A DNA stretch of 60,227 bases, taken from the NCBI GenBank assembly GCA_964608095.1, contig CAZSMK010000095.1, forward strand, positions 1 to 60,227. The letters run 5' to 3'. This DNA comes from CAZSMK01 sp964608095. Its GTDB lineage: Bacteria > Sumerlaeota > Sumerlaeia > MWCT01 > JAGHBZ01. The notes under the pieces are model-generated. The model ran no database searches, was not told the DNA's origin, and saw nothing but the letters and a program-made list of their open reading frames with translations. The position numbers and the translations under genes are program-made. Position 1 is the stretch's first letter. Each line of letters starts with the position of its first letter. This document shows, in pieces, positions 17,434 to 28,539 of the stretch.

Positions 17434-17798
17434 AAATCCTCTCCTTTAGAATACATGCTATTTCATCTTATGTACCTTAGAATATTTTTTTGTTGACAGG
17501 TTTAATTATCAAGCGTATGAATAAAAGAATTATTATAAGTAATAAGCTACAAATAGGGAAAATTAATTTTGAGAACATGACAGTCTATAACAAAGTGAAT
17601 AACAGTCATCATAATAGACCAAATTTCTTACACCCCTTATCTCTCCACCTTCCTTATAATCCCTTTTACAAAACTCAACACATGTTTGATCGGAGCCCCT
17701 CCATGTTTAACGTTATTCACCCACAAATCTCCGGTATAAAATTTCGGACACGAGCAATTTTGTTTGATTAATCATAAAAAAAATATAGGAGGCAAACA
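17434..17798. other. Intergenic region before the giant protease gene
   Basis: This AT-rich 365-bp interval has no gene I can support. It must contain the promoter of the 17799 gene, whose ribosome site (AGGAGG, about 17788) is clear. No terminator hairpin for the upstream gene is visible. Confidence 0.5.
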
Positions 17799-20700
17799 AT
17801 GATTACAAAGCAGCATAAAAATTGTTTGGTGTATCTTTTTGTATTGTCAATATTTGCAGTTCTCATCGCCACCACAGCATTTGGAGCGAAGGATGATGAG
17901 GTTGGTGAGGTTACTGCAGTAGTAGAGAAGTCAGATGTGCGATTAGCCATCCCTGGAGCAGACGAAGGAGAGGTTCGCTCTGTCAGCACCTTTCCCAAAA
18001 ATCCCGAAATCTACCAACCAATGCCTCTTCCGGAAAAAAAGGAGGAGGTAAAGACTTTCCTGCCCGAGAGCCGGTTTGTAACGTATAATTTAGCTACGGG
18101 CGAAGAGATGGTGTGGGACTTTGCGGCGGACGATATGCCATCGAGTGATGTGGTAGCCGGCAGCAAAGGTGATTACACAATAACGATGGAGGATGTGGAA
18201 CCGAAGATAAAAGAGATAAAAAACTTCACGTCTCTGTCGAAAATAACCACGCCGGAAGCGTATCCCTGGCGCGTAAGTTGTAAATTATTCATGACATTCC
18301 CCGGGCCTGAATACTATGTAGGTTCAGGAACATTGATTGACCCGATGCATGTGCTGACTGCGGGCCATTGCGTTCATAAGGGCGGTGGAGGCGATTGGGC
18401 TCAATCCATCACGGTGGTTCCCGGTTATGAAAACGGTGCGCGTCCTTATGGAGATGCCAGTGCGGTACAACTCCATTCATGGACCGGCTGGACGAACAGC
18501 AGCGATTGGGACCACGATATGGCCGTTGTCGATTTGAACCGTCCCATCGGCGCCCTGACCGGATGGCATGGTTACGGATATAATACCAATCCTTTATTTT
18601 TTCATAACAACACTTTCCACAATCCGGGCTATCCAGCGGCAAGCCCTTATAATGGGGAATATATGTATTACTGGTACGGTCACTTCGACGGTACGGAATG
18701 GCTTGGTGGGTGGTACGGCTACGAAGTATGGTTTTTCAGACGCGCCTATGGTGGCCAGAGCGGAAGTGGGGCATATAAGATTTCAAGCGGTAATCGGTAT
18801 GTCTATGCCGTCCTCTCGAACGGAAACAGCACCACCACCTGGGATGTACGACTGACCAAAAGCAAATTCAAACATATCCGGGATACCATTATCCCGGAAG
18901 ATATGCCGGGTACGTACGACCTATATGCCATGGATGTAAATGTCGAGCCCTCCACGCTTACCGCGGGTAATAACCTCTGGTCAATGAACTACCTTGTTCA
19001 CAATTATTCCTCCGCCTCGTGGAGTGGTCGAGTATACGCGGATGTATATATCTCGACCAATGATAATATCTCAGCAGCGGATACCCTTATTCAGTCGCAT
19101 TACTTCGATTGGAGTTTCGGTTCGAAGTCCTCCGTTCGTGTAAATGTGTCAACACCACCCTATATTCCGTCGTATCTTGCGGGAGGCGATTATTGGATCG
19201 GTGTAATTCTCAATGTCTCGGATTATAACAGTTACAATAATGATTCAGACGGTCAGGAGGCAGACAAGATACATATAAATCCTCGTCCCACTCCGACGCC
19301 AAGCCCGACACCGTCACCGACTCCGCCGCCGACACCCACACCCACACCCACGCCGACACCCACACCCACTCCCACTCCCTCACCTACGGCGGTTCCACCC
19401 GAAGGCGTTAAATGGCTACAGCCCCCGAACATGCGCGATGGATTCGATGTTTCCTCCTGGACCTCAGGAGATGTTCAAGGTATATGGGTAGCCGACGATT
19501 GGCTTTGTGTTGACGGTTCTCCCATCATGTATATCCGCTGGTGGGGATCATACGAGCAGTGGCAGAATGATACTAACGAGCCGGTAAAACCCCCTGAAGA
19601 AAGACCAATCGGTTTCTGGCTCAGGTGGTATCAGTATATGGGCGATTTTCAGTTTAGCATTCCAGGCCAGCTGATCGCCGAGGAGTACGTGACTAATTAT
19701 ACTGAGCACTGGTACGGCGCTGTTCCATTCTACAATTTCCCCTATCTATACGAGCACGAATATATCTATAGCGCTGCGTTGAAAACGCCGTGGGAACAGG
19801 AAGCCCGATACACATATTTTCTGAGTATCCAGGCGGTCTTCGAAACAACGACCCCTGATCATCCATGGGGATGGAAGAACTCGGAACTTCACTGGAACGA
19901 CGACGCAGTTCGGTGGTATGACGGTCAATTCTATGAGTTGAGATGGCCTCGTGGTCACCGCCTCTATAATGACTCTATGGATATGGCATTCGAACTCTGG
20001 ACTATTGTTCCGACACCGACACCTACTCTCACACCCACACCGACACCCACAGAAACCCCTCCTCCGACGCCGACGCCTACGCCCACCATAACGCCGACAC
20101 CGACGCCGGAACTGGTAAAGTGGTGGCAGCCGCCGAATATGATCGACGGGTTCGACGTTATTTCCTGGCGCGATGCAAAAGGAGAGACAAGTATCGAGGT
20201 CTGCGACGATTGGGAATGCAATGATGACAGGCCCATCGCCGGTATCAGGTGGTGGGGCTCGTATCCCGGATGGAAATATTATACGAATGAAAAGACACCG
20301 CCTCCGGAGGAGGAACATCCCATCGCGTTTCGCCTCAGCTGGCACGAATATACAGTCGAAGACTATAGCGTCCCCGGAAAACTCATCGCCGAAGAGTACT
20401 GCACCGAGTTCAAAGAACAATGGTTTGGTGCAGTACCCCTATGGAATTACCCTGAATTTTTCGAACATGAATATATGTACGAGTGCAGGCTTGAGCGTCC
20501 CTGGCCGCAGGTCAAAGGCGACAAATACTTCCTGAACATCCAGGCGGTATATGATAATCCCGATCCTCAACTGGAGTGGGGTTGGAAAAACTCAGAGTAT
20601 CATTGGAACGACGATGCGGTTCAATCAGGAGCAACGACGCCCTGGATAGAGCTTTACTGGCCCGACGGGCATAGACTCCAGGGCGAATCTATGGATATGG

Positions 20701-23700
20701 CGTTCGAGTTATGGGTCTCTGAAGTACAACCTACACCCACACCCACTCCCTCTCCCACGGTTGAACCGACCATTACACCTACACCAACTCCCGACGTGGT
20801 CAAGTGGTCTCAACCGCCTAACATGATCGATGGTTTCGACACTCTTTCATATAAAGATAAAGATGAGCAGGTCAACATTATTGTTGCCGATGACTGGGAA
20901 TGCAAAGAAGGTGCGCCGATTCAGCGAATCAGGTGGTGGGGCTCCTATTCAGATTGGATGAATGATACACGCGGGCAAGTAAATCCACCCGACGAACGTC
21001 CTATTGCCTTCAAACTGAGCTGGCACGAATATACAATAGGACCGGCATACAGTTTGCCGGGCGAACTCATTGCTGAAGTATATTGCGAAAATTACAGAGA
21101 GGAGTGGTTCGGAGCGGTTCCGTTCTGGAACGACTCCAGCAAGTTCGAACACGAGTTCGTATATGAATGTGACCTGCCGACTTCCTGGCCTCAGGTAGCG
21201 GGTACTTTTTACTTTCTCGATATTCAAGCGGTTTACCCTGAGCCTGATGTGCTGCATCCCTGGGGCTGGAAAAACTCTGAATATCACTGGAACGATGATG
21301 CGGTACAGTGGCTCGATGAGACGTGGATTGAACTAATCTGGCCCGACGGGCATAGACTCCAGGGCGAATCCATGGACATGGCGTTCGAACTCTGGGTCGC
21401 CCAACCTACTCCCACTCCGACGCCCAAACCGACTTTGACTCCCACACCGACTCCCGAGACTACACCGACGCCATCTCCGACACCGACTCCCTACTATCCC
21501 GGCTCAAAATGGCGACAACCACCCAACATGACAGATGGATTTGACGTCATTTCGTGGCGGGACGCTAAAGGTGAAATAAGTACGGTAGTCGCGGATGATT
21601 GGGTGTGCCTGGACGGAAAACCCATTGTCCGAATCAGGTTCTGGGGCTCCTATCCCGGCTACCAAAGCGATACACCCAAGGAAGTTACACCACCGGAATC
21701 GTCCCCTGTCGCATTCCGTCTCAGCTGGCATGAGTACGTGCCGGGTCCTCCTTATAGTACTCCCGGAAAATTAATTACGGAAGAATTTGTCGAGGTCTAC
21801 ACTGAGGAGTGGTTCGGCTCCGTTGAACTCTGGAACGAAGCCGGTGTGTATGAACATGAGTTCATGTATACCTGTGACTTAAAAGAACCGTGGAAGCAAG
21901 AAATTGAAAAACTCTATTTCCTCGACATCCAGGCTGTATTCGGTACCACGACCCCTCAATTCGAGTGGGGGTGGAAGAACTCAGAAGCGCATTTCAACGA
22001 TGACGCGGTTCAAATTATGCCCGGGACATCCTGGATGGAACTCCTCTGGCCCAAAGGACATCGCCTTGAAGGCAGGTCCATGGATATGGCATTCGAGCTC
22101 TGGACTGAATTGACCACACCGACTCCCACACCCACCCCAACGCCGACACCGACTGATACACCTACCCCGACACCTACACCGGAGGATGGAGTCAAGTGGC
22201 TTCAACCACCCAACATGAAGAATGGGTTCGATATCATTTCATGGCGTACTAAAGATGGGAGAATAAGTACCGAAGTCGCAGACGATTGGCTATGTGTGGA
22301 CGGTGAACCAATAGTTCAGATTCGGTGGTGGGGCTCCTATCCTGGCTATATGGAAACAACTTTCAGCGAAGTAAAACCGCCGGAAAAAAGACCCATTGCA
22401 TTCAGACTGAGCTGGCATGAATATACACCGGGACCTCCGTTCAGCTTACCCGGCGCCCTTATCACTGAGGAATACTGCGAAGAATACAGTGAAGAATGGT
22501 TCGGTGGAGTACCACGCTGGGACAATGCCGATCTTTTCGAACACGAATTCCTCTATAGTTGTACTCTTAAGGAACCGTGGAAACAGGTGAAGGATACGAC
22601 CTATTTCCTGAACATACAAGCAGTCTTCGATACAGCGGAACCGGAGTATATCTGGGGCTGGAAAAACTCGATGTTGCATTGGAACGACGATGCGGTCATG
22701 TGGTACAACGAGAGGTGGAACGAATTGTTCTGGCCCGAGGAACACCCACTGGCTGGTCAATCCATGGATATGGCATTCGAGCTGAGAACAAAAGCCCCCG
22801 CGCCTACGCCCACACCGTCACCGACAGCAACATCTACACCAACCGATACCCCAACGCCAACACCTACTTCAACGCCAAGCCCAACGCCTTTCATCGACTG
22901 GACCTTTGATACCTCCGTGGAAGGATGGATATTTTACGGACCGGTAGGCAATTTCAATGTACCTATCTCAGGAACCGGAGGATACCTTGGCATAAATCCC
23001 GCTGGTTCAGGATACGCTTTCTCTTACTGGTACAGTCCCGATGTACAGGTAAAGATGGAATTCTCACTACTACCCAGACCCTGCTCTATGATAACACCAT
23101 CCCGAGTTCTCTTTTACCTGACACATCTGTCTACAGGTCAAGCTGGCGCATGACAAGTAACTGTACCGGTCTTGATGATTCAGTACAATTTCGTCTCCGG
23201 ATCAACCAGAAAGGCAACTGGTCGGCGTGGGATCGTATAGTGAACAGCTTCCGTGGTCAGGGCCCCTCTCTTGGAAATCCCAAATGGTACGACCTCTTTT
23301 TCGACCCGCTTAATCAGGGAACAGATGACGATCTGCTGGTGTTCAACTTCGATATCCTGAGCTTTTCATGGGATGATGATGTCGATTCATGGATAATGCT
23401 GGATGAACTGGTCATATCGGAAGCAACGATTGAATCGCCGACCATGGTTCAGGAATACACGTTTGACAGCGGTTCCGAAGGTTGGTTATACCAGGGTCTG
23501 GTTCCCCCTTATGATGAACCGACCTCATCCACAACCGGTGGTCATCTCGGTCTGTCCCCGGCAGGTTCATGGTTCTGTTTCTCGTATTGGGAAAGCCCGG
23601 AGAATATTCTGGCTTCAAATAAGGTCTATCGAGCGTTGTTCGAGTTGAGCAGCAGCGTAAGTAACAATGACGATGCAGTTCAGTTCAGGCTCCGCATAAA

Positions 23701-23935
23701 CCAGAAAGGTGCATGGCAGTCATGGGATCGCGTAGTTAATAGTAAACACCTCCATGCGCCCTCGAATATCGATTGGAAGACATACCAGGTTCTCTTTGAT
23801 CCGATTATAACAGGAGCTGAGGACGACGACATAATCTTCAACTTCGATATTATGAGCTTCGACACCTTCGACGATATTTACTCCTGGCTCTATCTCGAGT
23901 CATTCACGCTCGAAGATATTACAATATCGCCGTAA
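17799..23935 (+). CDS. Giant secreted V8/trypsin-like serine protease with repeated domains, frameshifted
   Basis: A signal peptide (VYLFVLSIFAVLIATTAFGA) is followed by a glutamyl-endopeptidase-like protease domain. Its triad is visible: His190 in VLTAGHCVH, Asp240 in WDHDMAVVDL and Ser321 in GGQSGSGAY. Residues about 375-490 form a CARDB-like beta domain. Then come five copies of a roughly 200-residue domain joined by Pro-Thr linkers, and two copies of a C-terminal roughly 160-residue beta domain (FDxxxEGWxxxG). The frame closes at 23153, but the homologous continuation runs in the +1-shifted frame to 23935. One missing G near 23049 (GATGTACAGGTAAAG) would reconcile them. The full product would be about 2045 residues, extracellular. 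The break may be a sequencing error or a genuine truncation. Confidence 0.85.
19407..22790 (+). repeat. Five tandem domain repeats of about 600 bp joined by Pro-Thr linkers
   Basis: Copies begin near 19407, 20115, 20799, 21504 and 22190. Each starts KWxQPPNMxxGFD, contains VADDWxC, IRWWGSY, FRLSWHEY and WKNSExHWNDDAV (or near variants) and ends SMDMAFELW. Linkers of alternating Pro-Thr (19290-19395, 20010-20110, 20730-20795, 21400-21495, 22110-22185, 22800-22895) separate them and make the antisense strand rich in false open frames. The second copy has C in place of A in VADDW (VCDDW), a minor divergence. Confidence 0.9.
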
Positions 23936-24285
23936 TTGTTTAGTTTCTCACGGCAGAGAGCGGAAAACAACTGACGGAGGAACGTAAGTAAGGCATCAAA
24001 GATATGATGCACTGCGTTCCTCCGCTTTTTTTAGCCTTTTGAAAGAAAGTTCAGTCACAAGAGAATAGTCTTCTGCTTTGCATTATTTCCTTTTAGTCCT
24101 CCGAGCGGTCTGCTCCGCCCAATCAGTCCTTATGTGACGAAAAACATTTCTTTTTTACGCCGAGAGTTGACATATTCAATGGCTTCTGCTTTCCTGTTTC
24201 TTTTTGAGTATGAATCCGTGAATGGAGAACACACACGCTTTCGAAAACACGGCATAAACCATACCCCGGATTTACCTATAGTGCC
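23936..24285. other. Intergenic region after the protease gene
   Basis: Apart from the strong terminator at 23975-24032 this 350-bp stretch shows no gene. The last 150 bp must carry the promoter for the GHL10-like gene at 24286. A 60-codon frame at 24134 has no coding character. Confidence 0.5.
23975..24032 (+). terminator. Rho-independent terminator of the protease gene
   Basis: A perfect 10-bp stem, CGGAGGAACG (23975-23984) with CGTTCCTCCG (24015-24024), encloses a second short hairpin GCATCA/TGATGC (23993-24010). It is followed directly by a run of seven T (24026-24032). It lies 40 bp after the protease stop codon. Confidence 0.92.
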
Positions 24286-25722
24286 GTGCGCTTGTTGTTT
24301 ATTTACCTCGTCTTAATGTTGTGCAGCCACGGCTCCGGCGACGAGGTGATCCGTACACCTGGGATAAAGGATGCGGAGATTCGCGCAGTGTGGGCATCGA
24401 TTCTCTCACCATGCATGAATACCGAGGAAGAGATTCATCAACTTGTTTCAGCGGTACGTAAAGCCCACTTGAATACAATCATAATTCAGGTGCGACGAAG
24501 CGGTTCGGTGTATTTCAACTCCAAACTCGAACCGCGGGCAGCTGCGATTCAGAACCGACCCGAGTACGATCCACTGGCAATCCTTATCAAAGAGGCGCAC
24601 GATACCTCCGGGGGTAAGGTACGACTTGATGTGTGTGCATGGTTTAACGTGTTTCCTGTCGGACGCCAGCGCGAGCTCCAAAACGCAAAACCCGCTCCAC
24701 TAACCGTTACGCATCCTGAGTGGTTCACGCGTGACCGAAACGGAAATGTCAAAACTTCGCTGGACCCCGGGATACCCGAGGTACATGACCATATCATTTC
24801 AGTCATAGAAGAATGCCTGGCACATTACGAGGTTGACGGCGTTAACCTGGATTTCATTCGTTACCCGGAAGAGGATGCAGGATACAACCCTATAGCGCTC
24901 AAGCGATATAACCGCTTGACAAAAAGCACATGCATTCCCGACCCGGACGATGCGGCATGGAACGAGTTTCGGCGTGACCAGATTACGCATTTTGTGAGGA
25001 GATGCGGAGTATCGGTCTGGCGATTACGTCCGGATGCCGTGTTCAGCATCGACGCCGTTGGTTATGGTAGACCGCCCCTCGAGGAGTTCGCGGATTCCGC
25101 ACCCTATAATCAGGTACACCAGAATTGGGCGGAATGGATAAAGAGGGCGTATGTGGATGTGGTTTGCCGCATGGGATATAAACGCGAATACGTCCCTGTA
25201 CAAGCGCAGCATTTCCGCGGCTGGGCTGATTTCTCAAAAAAACTCCAGGACGAATGTCCCGGGCGGCTTGTTACCATCGGGATCGGTGGTTATTTTAATT
25301 CCACCACCGATACTCTTACCCAATACAGGGAAGCACAAAAAAGAGGACTTGGTACGTCAATATTCAGTTACCACAGACCGACCCGCGAGGCAAGCGAGAC
25401 ACAAAAGTTCGGAGCAGCCTCACCCTTCTGGGAAATCCTCGGTAACGAAATCTATACCCAAATCCTGCCACCAGCCCGACCACATTGGAAGAAAGAATAC
25501 GGACTTTTTGCCGGCTTCTTGAAGGACTCCTCAGGGAATCCTGTTGACGGAGGATATGTACAACTCGAAGGAACGACCTACCGCACAAAAACAGACGGCT
25601 CAGGCTTTTTTACATTCAACCTCCTTCAACCGCGCACTTACTCGGTTGAAGCGGACGGTTCAAGATTACATGGAAAAGAAATAATGGTAAAAGCAGGTTC
25701 TATCGCATTCCATAACGATTAA
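24286..25722 (+). CDS. Secreted glycoside-hydrolase-like protein (GHL10/DUF187) with carboxypeptidase-regulatory-like tail
   Basis: GTG 24286 opens a 478-residue protein with a short signal sequence (MRLLFIYLVLMLCSHGSG). The body matches the GHL10 (DUF187) TIM-barrel type: EIRAVWASIL at the start, NTIIIQVRRSGSVYFNS, then VDGVNLDFIRYP with the acidic residues expected at the active centre. The last 80 or so residues (GFLKDSSGNPVDGGYVQLEG) look like a carboxypeptidase regulatory-like beta domain, often used for anchoring or binding. The family is thought to cleave glycans; the substrate is unknown. The start is uncertain because no strong ribosome site is present. Confidence 0.85.
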   Translation: MRLLFIYLVLMLCSHGSGDEVIRTPGIKDAEIRAVWASILSPCMNTEEEIHQLVSAVRKAHLNTIIIQVRRSGSVYFNSKLEPRAAAIQNRPEYDPLAILIKEAHDTSGGKVRLDVCAWFNVFPVGRQRELQNAKPAPLTVTHPEWFTRDRNGNVKTSLDPGIPEVHDHIISVIEECLAHYEVDGVNLDFIRYPEEDAGYNPIALKRYNRLTKSTCIPDPDDAAWNEFRRDQITHFVRRCGVSVWRLRPDAVFSIDAVGYGRPPLEEFADSAPYNQVHQNWAEWIKRAYVDVVCRMGYKREYVPVQAQHFRGWADFSKKLQDECPGRLVTIGIGGYFNSTTDTLTQYREAQKRGLGTSIFSYHRPTREASETQKFGAASPFWEILGNEIYTQILPPARPHWKKEYGLFAGFLKDSSGNPVDGGYVQLEGTTYRTKTDGSGFFTFNLLQPRTYSVEADGSRLHGKEIMVKAGSIAFHND

Positions 25723-25743
25723 AGCCTTACCAGAAGGTTCAAT

Positions 25744-26211
25744 CTAATAACATCTGTTATGCTTTTCATAATATTGCTGGTGATATTCTTCCGCCTCAAA
25801 AAATTCCCCTGCCGGAATAATCTCGGTACCTATTCTCCTATCCTGATACTCTCGGGAAACCTTAAGCACATTTCTCGATTCTAACGCCTTCTCCTTTTGC
25901 GCAAGACTGTGGTAGAAAATAATCGAGCGGTACTGTGAGCCGGTCTCGGGGCCTTGACAATTTGGTGTTGTAGGATCGTGAATCCGCCAGAAAACCTGGA
26001 GTAGTTGCTCGTATGAAATCTTATCTGTATCGTAAAAAAGCTCAACCGCTTCAGCATGACCCGTCTTACCCGTACACACGTCACGGTAAGTAGGATGCTT
26101 GAACCATCCGCCCATATATCCAACTCGTGTGGTCATAATACCTTGCACACGACGAAAAGATACCTCGATTCCCCAGAAACACCCGGCTCCAAAACTTGCC
26201 TTCTCAATCAT
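25744..26211 (-). CDS. msrA: Peptide methionine sulfoxide reductase A
   Basis: I choose ATG 26211 (MIEKASFGAGCFWG), which gives the usual MsrA N-terminus; an upstream in-frame start at 26268 would add a non-conserved stretch. The 155-residue enzyme has the catalytic GCFWG motif (Cys11), GYMGG, the GHAEAVELFYD region and QGPETGSQYRS. It reduces methionine-S-sulfoxide in proteins. A Cys near the C-terminus (NRCY) may be the recycling cysteine. The gene is convergent with the GHL10-like gene and stands alone in its orientation; the next gene upstream ends about 100 bp away. Confidence 0.95.
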   Translation of the reverse strand: MIEKASFGAGCFWGIEVSFRRVQGIMTTRVGYMGGWFKHPTYRDVCTGKTGHAEAVELFYDTDKISYEQLLQVFWRIHDPTTPNCQGPETGSQYRSIIFYHSLAQKEKALESRNVLKVSREYQDRRIGTEIIPAGEFFEAEEYHQQYYEKHNRCY

Positions 26212-26312
26212 TGCCTTAATCCTTATCCGTTCCTCGCTATAACATACACCATAGACTATCGGAAACATACGCTATTTTGTTTAGAGAAGAGCGACAAAAC
26301 CCTGAAGAATTC

Positions 26313-27002
26313 TCATGCTGAATGACCGGAGTGTCTGTGAAGGTTCTTAAATCTTTGCCAGGCGGCGATTCGTCTCTTCAATATCCGGGTGGTTTTCTCA
26401 CTCACTTCTTCTTCAATTTTGCGTAATTCCGAACGGCTCTTATCATCATGCAAATCCGATAAGAGTATGGGTGGATAAAATTTCACGACAACCAGCCCTT
26501 TCAACCGGGGCAGCGTGCACTGACGCGGCCATACCTCATATGCGCCCGTTATTACAACCGGTAGAATACACGCACCGGAACGAAGCGCAAGTCTGACAAA
26601 ACCCGGCTTCAAAGGTTGTATATTGCCATCTCTTGTACGGGTTCCCTCAGGAAAAATAGTTACCGCCTCATCCCTCTTAAGCCTTTTTAATATCTCCTTA
26701 TAGGCGCTTTTATCGGGATTATCACGGTCGATGCAAATAGTGCCGAAAATCCGCATTGCGAAGGAAAGTATTTTTATCTTGAACAACTGCGCCATTGCCG
26801 CAAACCTGATAGGACGACGGATTCGAGACGCAATCAACACCGGATCAAAATAACTTTGATGATTGGAAACAAGAAGAACCGCTCCTTTTTTGGGAAGGTT
26901 ATGACGACCCGTCACCCGGTAGCCGTAAAATATCCGGAAGAAAATCGTAAACATAATTCGAACAGGTCTTCGTATGAAAAACTCAATAAATCGCATAGTC
27001 AC
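26313..27002 (-). CDS. plsC: 1-acyl-sn-glycerol-3-phosphate acyltransferase (PlsC family)
   Basis: The 229-residue protein has the acyltransferase signatures NHQSYFD (His48, Asp53) and FPEGTR (117-122), plus an N-terminal hydrophobic stretch. PlsC-type enzymes acylate lysophosphatidic acid at the cytoplasmic face of the membrane. Its start overlaps the stop of the FtsX-like permease gene (ATGA), so the two are translated together. This coupling hints at a lipid-related role for the permease. Function as the main PlsC or as a specialised lipid acyltransferase cannot be decided here. Confidence 0.88.
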   Translation of the reverse strand: MTMRFIEFFIRRPVRIMFTIFFRIFYGYRVTGRHNLPKKGAVLLVSNHQSYFDPVLIASRIRRPIRFAAMAQLFKIKILSFAMRIFGTICIDRDNPDKSAYKEILKRLKRDEAVTIFPEGTRTRDGNIQPLKPGFVRLALRSGACILPVVITGAYEVWPRQCTLPRLKGLVVVKFYPPILLSDLHDDKSRSELRKIEEEVSEKTTRILKRRIAAWQRFKNLHRHSGHSA

Positions 27003-28279
27003 ATACCTTTTAAAAAGCGTGCAGGTACTTTTTGAATTGATGGCATATAGATGAGAGCCGTAATCGTTATGTGTAAGACGATTGCGAGAATAACCATGAC
27101 CGGAATCGAGAGCGGTGGAATGTCCAGCAAGGTCTGGGGAATGAAAGGGAGGTCTTTAAAAGAGCGCGCAATAGTAGTGTTCAGGAAGTGTGCTACTAAA
27201 AATGCCGACAGCGAGCCTGCAATCCCTCCCACAAAAGCCGTGATGCATCGTTGCCCGGATATGAAAAAGAAATAGCGGGTGGATGTGAACCCAAGTAACC
27301 GGAACAGGGCGACCTCGGAAGTCGTCTCCCGGTAAATCGAAGTTGTGGTGTTGACAATATTGAGCAGCGCAACAACCGCAATCGAGCTGACAAAAATCAA
27401 AACAAGGATTCCTACCAATCTCAGATTAAACCGGAACCGGTTAAGCTCGTCCACATTCGAGCTGACATCAAGTTTGAGCGCTTTGAGATGCTCAATCACC
27501 CGCTCGATATCATCAACCGAGTCGACCCCCACACGTAACAAACTATATTCGGTTTTTCTGCCTTCACCCCAAAACCACTTATTGAATTCGACAACGGATT
27601 CAAGCGGAAGAATAAGCCCTATAAGAGAGATGTCCGGCGTGAAACCGATCAGCTCGCAGTTCACGACGCGGGATTTTGAAGTGGGTATATCGCTGAGAGT
27701 CGACTCGCCAAGCACAAGAGTAAATTCTCTTCCTACGGCAGATGAAGCATTGAATTTCGGAAGACTCATCGAATCCGAGAGCCCCAGATTATAGAGATTA
27801 AGAAAATACTGTGAAGTGAGGACAGGAATAGGTTTCCCCGGCATATAGATAAAATCCTTCTCTTCGGAAATATGGGGCGCGACAACACGTTCCTCCACAC
27901 CTATAACGACGACATCGGTACTAAAAAGATTGCCGAAAATCTGGCTTATCGCACGGCTGGGGAACGATAACGTTATCTGGGGTGAGACAAATTCGACTCC
28001 CTTGATTTTCTTTATTTTCTCGCCTATATCAGGCGTGAGTTCCACGGTATCCAATCGTATTCCCCCGAGTGAGAGGGTCTTGGGACGTGCGAGAAGCAAT
28101 TTTTCGGGAAAAGCCTTCTCCAATTCCGGCAATATATGATTCCCTATTCCATTGAGAAGACCATAAGCAAGGAGCAAAAAGAATGACGCTACGAACAAGC
28201 TGAACACGACGCTGAACGTGCGCCCTTTATTTCTTTTGAATTCCCTGCTGAGTAGAAAAATATAACTCGTAACTTTCAC
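26999..28279 (-). CDS. FtsX/MacB-like ABC transporter permease
   Basis: The 426-residue protein has one N-terminal membrane span (TFSVVFSLFVASFFLLLAYG), a periplasmic domain of about 240 residues and three C-terminal spans (about 285-420), the MacB/LolC/FtsX topology. The region FRLLGFTSTRYFFF is the usual cytoplasmic coupling loop. These permeases work as mechanotransmitters with a cytoplasmic ATPase, but no ATPase gene lies next to it in the window. It is followed with overlap by plsC. A role in lipid or lipoprotein handling is possible but not shown. Confidence 0.85.
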   Translation of the reverse strand: MKVTSYIFLLSREFKRNKGRTFSVVFSLFVASFFLLLAYGLLNGIGNHILPELEKAFPEKLLLARPKTLSLGGIRLDTVELTPDIGEKIKKIKGVEFVSPQITLSFPSRAISQIFGNLFSTDVVVIGVEERVVAPHISEEKDFIYMPGKPIPVLTSQYFLNLYNLGLSDSMSLPKFNASSAVGREFTLVLGESTLSDIPTSKSRVVNCELIGFTPDISLIGLILPLESVVEFNKWFWGEGRKTEYSLLRVGVDSVDDIERVIEHLKALKLDVSSNVDELNRFRFNLRLVGILVLIFVSSIAVVALLNIVNTTTSIYRETTSEVALFRLLGFTSTRYFFFISGQRCITAFVGGIAGSLSAFLVAHFLNTTIARSFKDLPFIPQTLLDIPPLSIPVMVILAIVLHITITALIYMPSIQKVPARFLKGM

Positions 28280-28374
28280 GCTTCGATTCCTGATTCTAAA
28301 AATGTCCTGTTCTACTTAACCAATAGACTTGATTATACCCTTCGTGTATTGATTTGCAATTGCAAGAAAAAGGA

Positions 28375-28404
28375 TTGACTGGCGGCTGCTTGGTGGCTCA
28401 TAAT
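28375..28404 (+). promoter_or_regulatory. Probable sigma-70-type promoter of tRNA-Gly
   Basis: TTGACT (28375-28380) and CATAAT (28399-28404) are spaced 18 bp and differ from consensus by one base each. They lie 20 bp before the mature tRNA-Gly 5' end. Confidence 0.65.
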
Positions 28405-28423
28405 AGGGTATATATATAATATA

Positions 28424-28499
28424 GCGGGGGTAGTTCAACTGGTAGAACATCAGCCTTCCAAGCTGAGGGTTGCGGGTTCAAGTCCCGTCTCCCGCTCCA
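28424..28499 (+). tRNA. tRNA-Gly (TCC)
   Basis: The 76-nt sequence folds as a canonical cloverleaf. The acceptor stem GCGGGGG pairs with CTCCCGC, and the anticodon arm TCAGC/GCTGA carries the loop CTTCCAA with anticodon TCC. The T arm contains GGTTCAAGTCC and CCA is encoded. It decodes GGA/GGG glycine codons. Confidence 0.97.
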
Positions 28500-28539
28500 T
28501 CTTTTTATCCCCTTTTCTTCTTAGTACATTCGAATAGCA

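Noticed and set aside
19746..20420. 224-codon antisense frame in the repeat protein gene, with Arg/Gly-rich runs
   Set aside because: It arises from the reverse complement of the Pro-Thr linkers and repeated domains, and there is no ribosome site.
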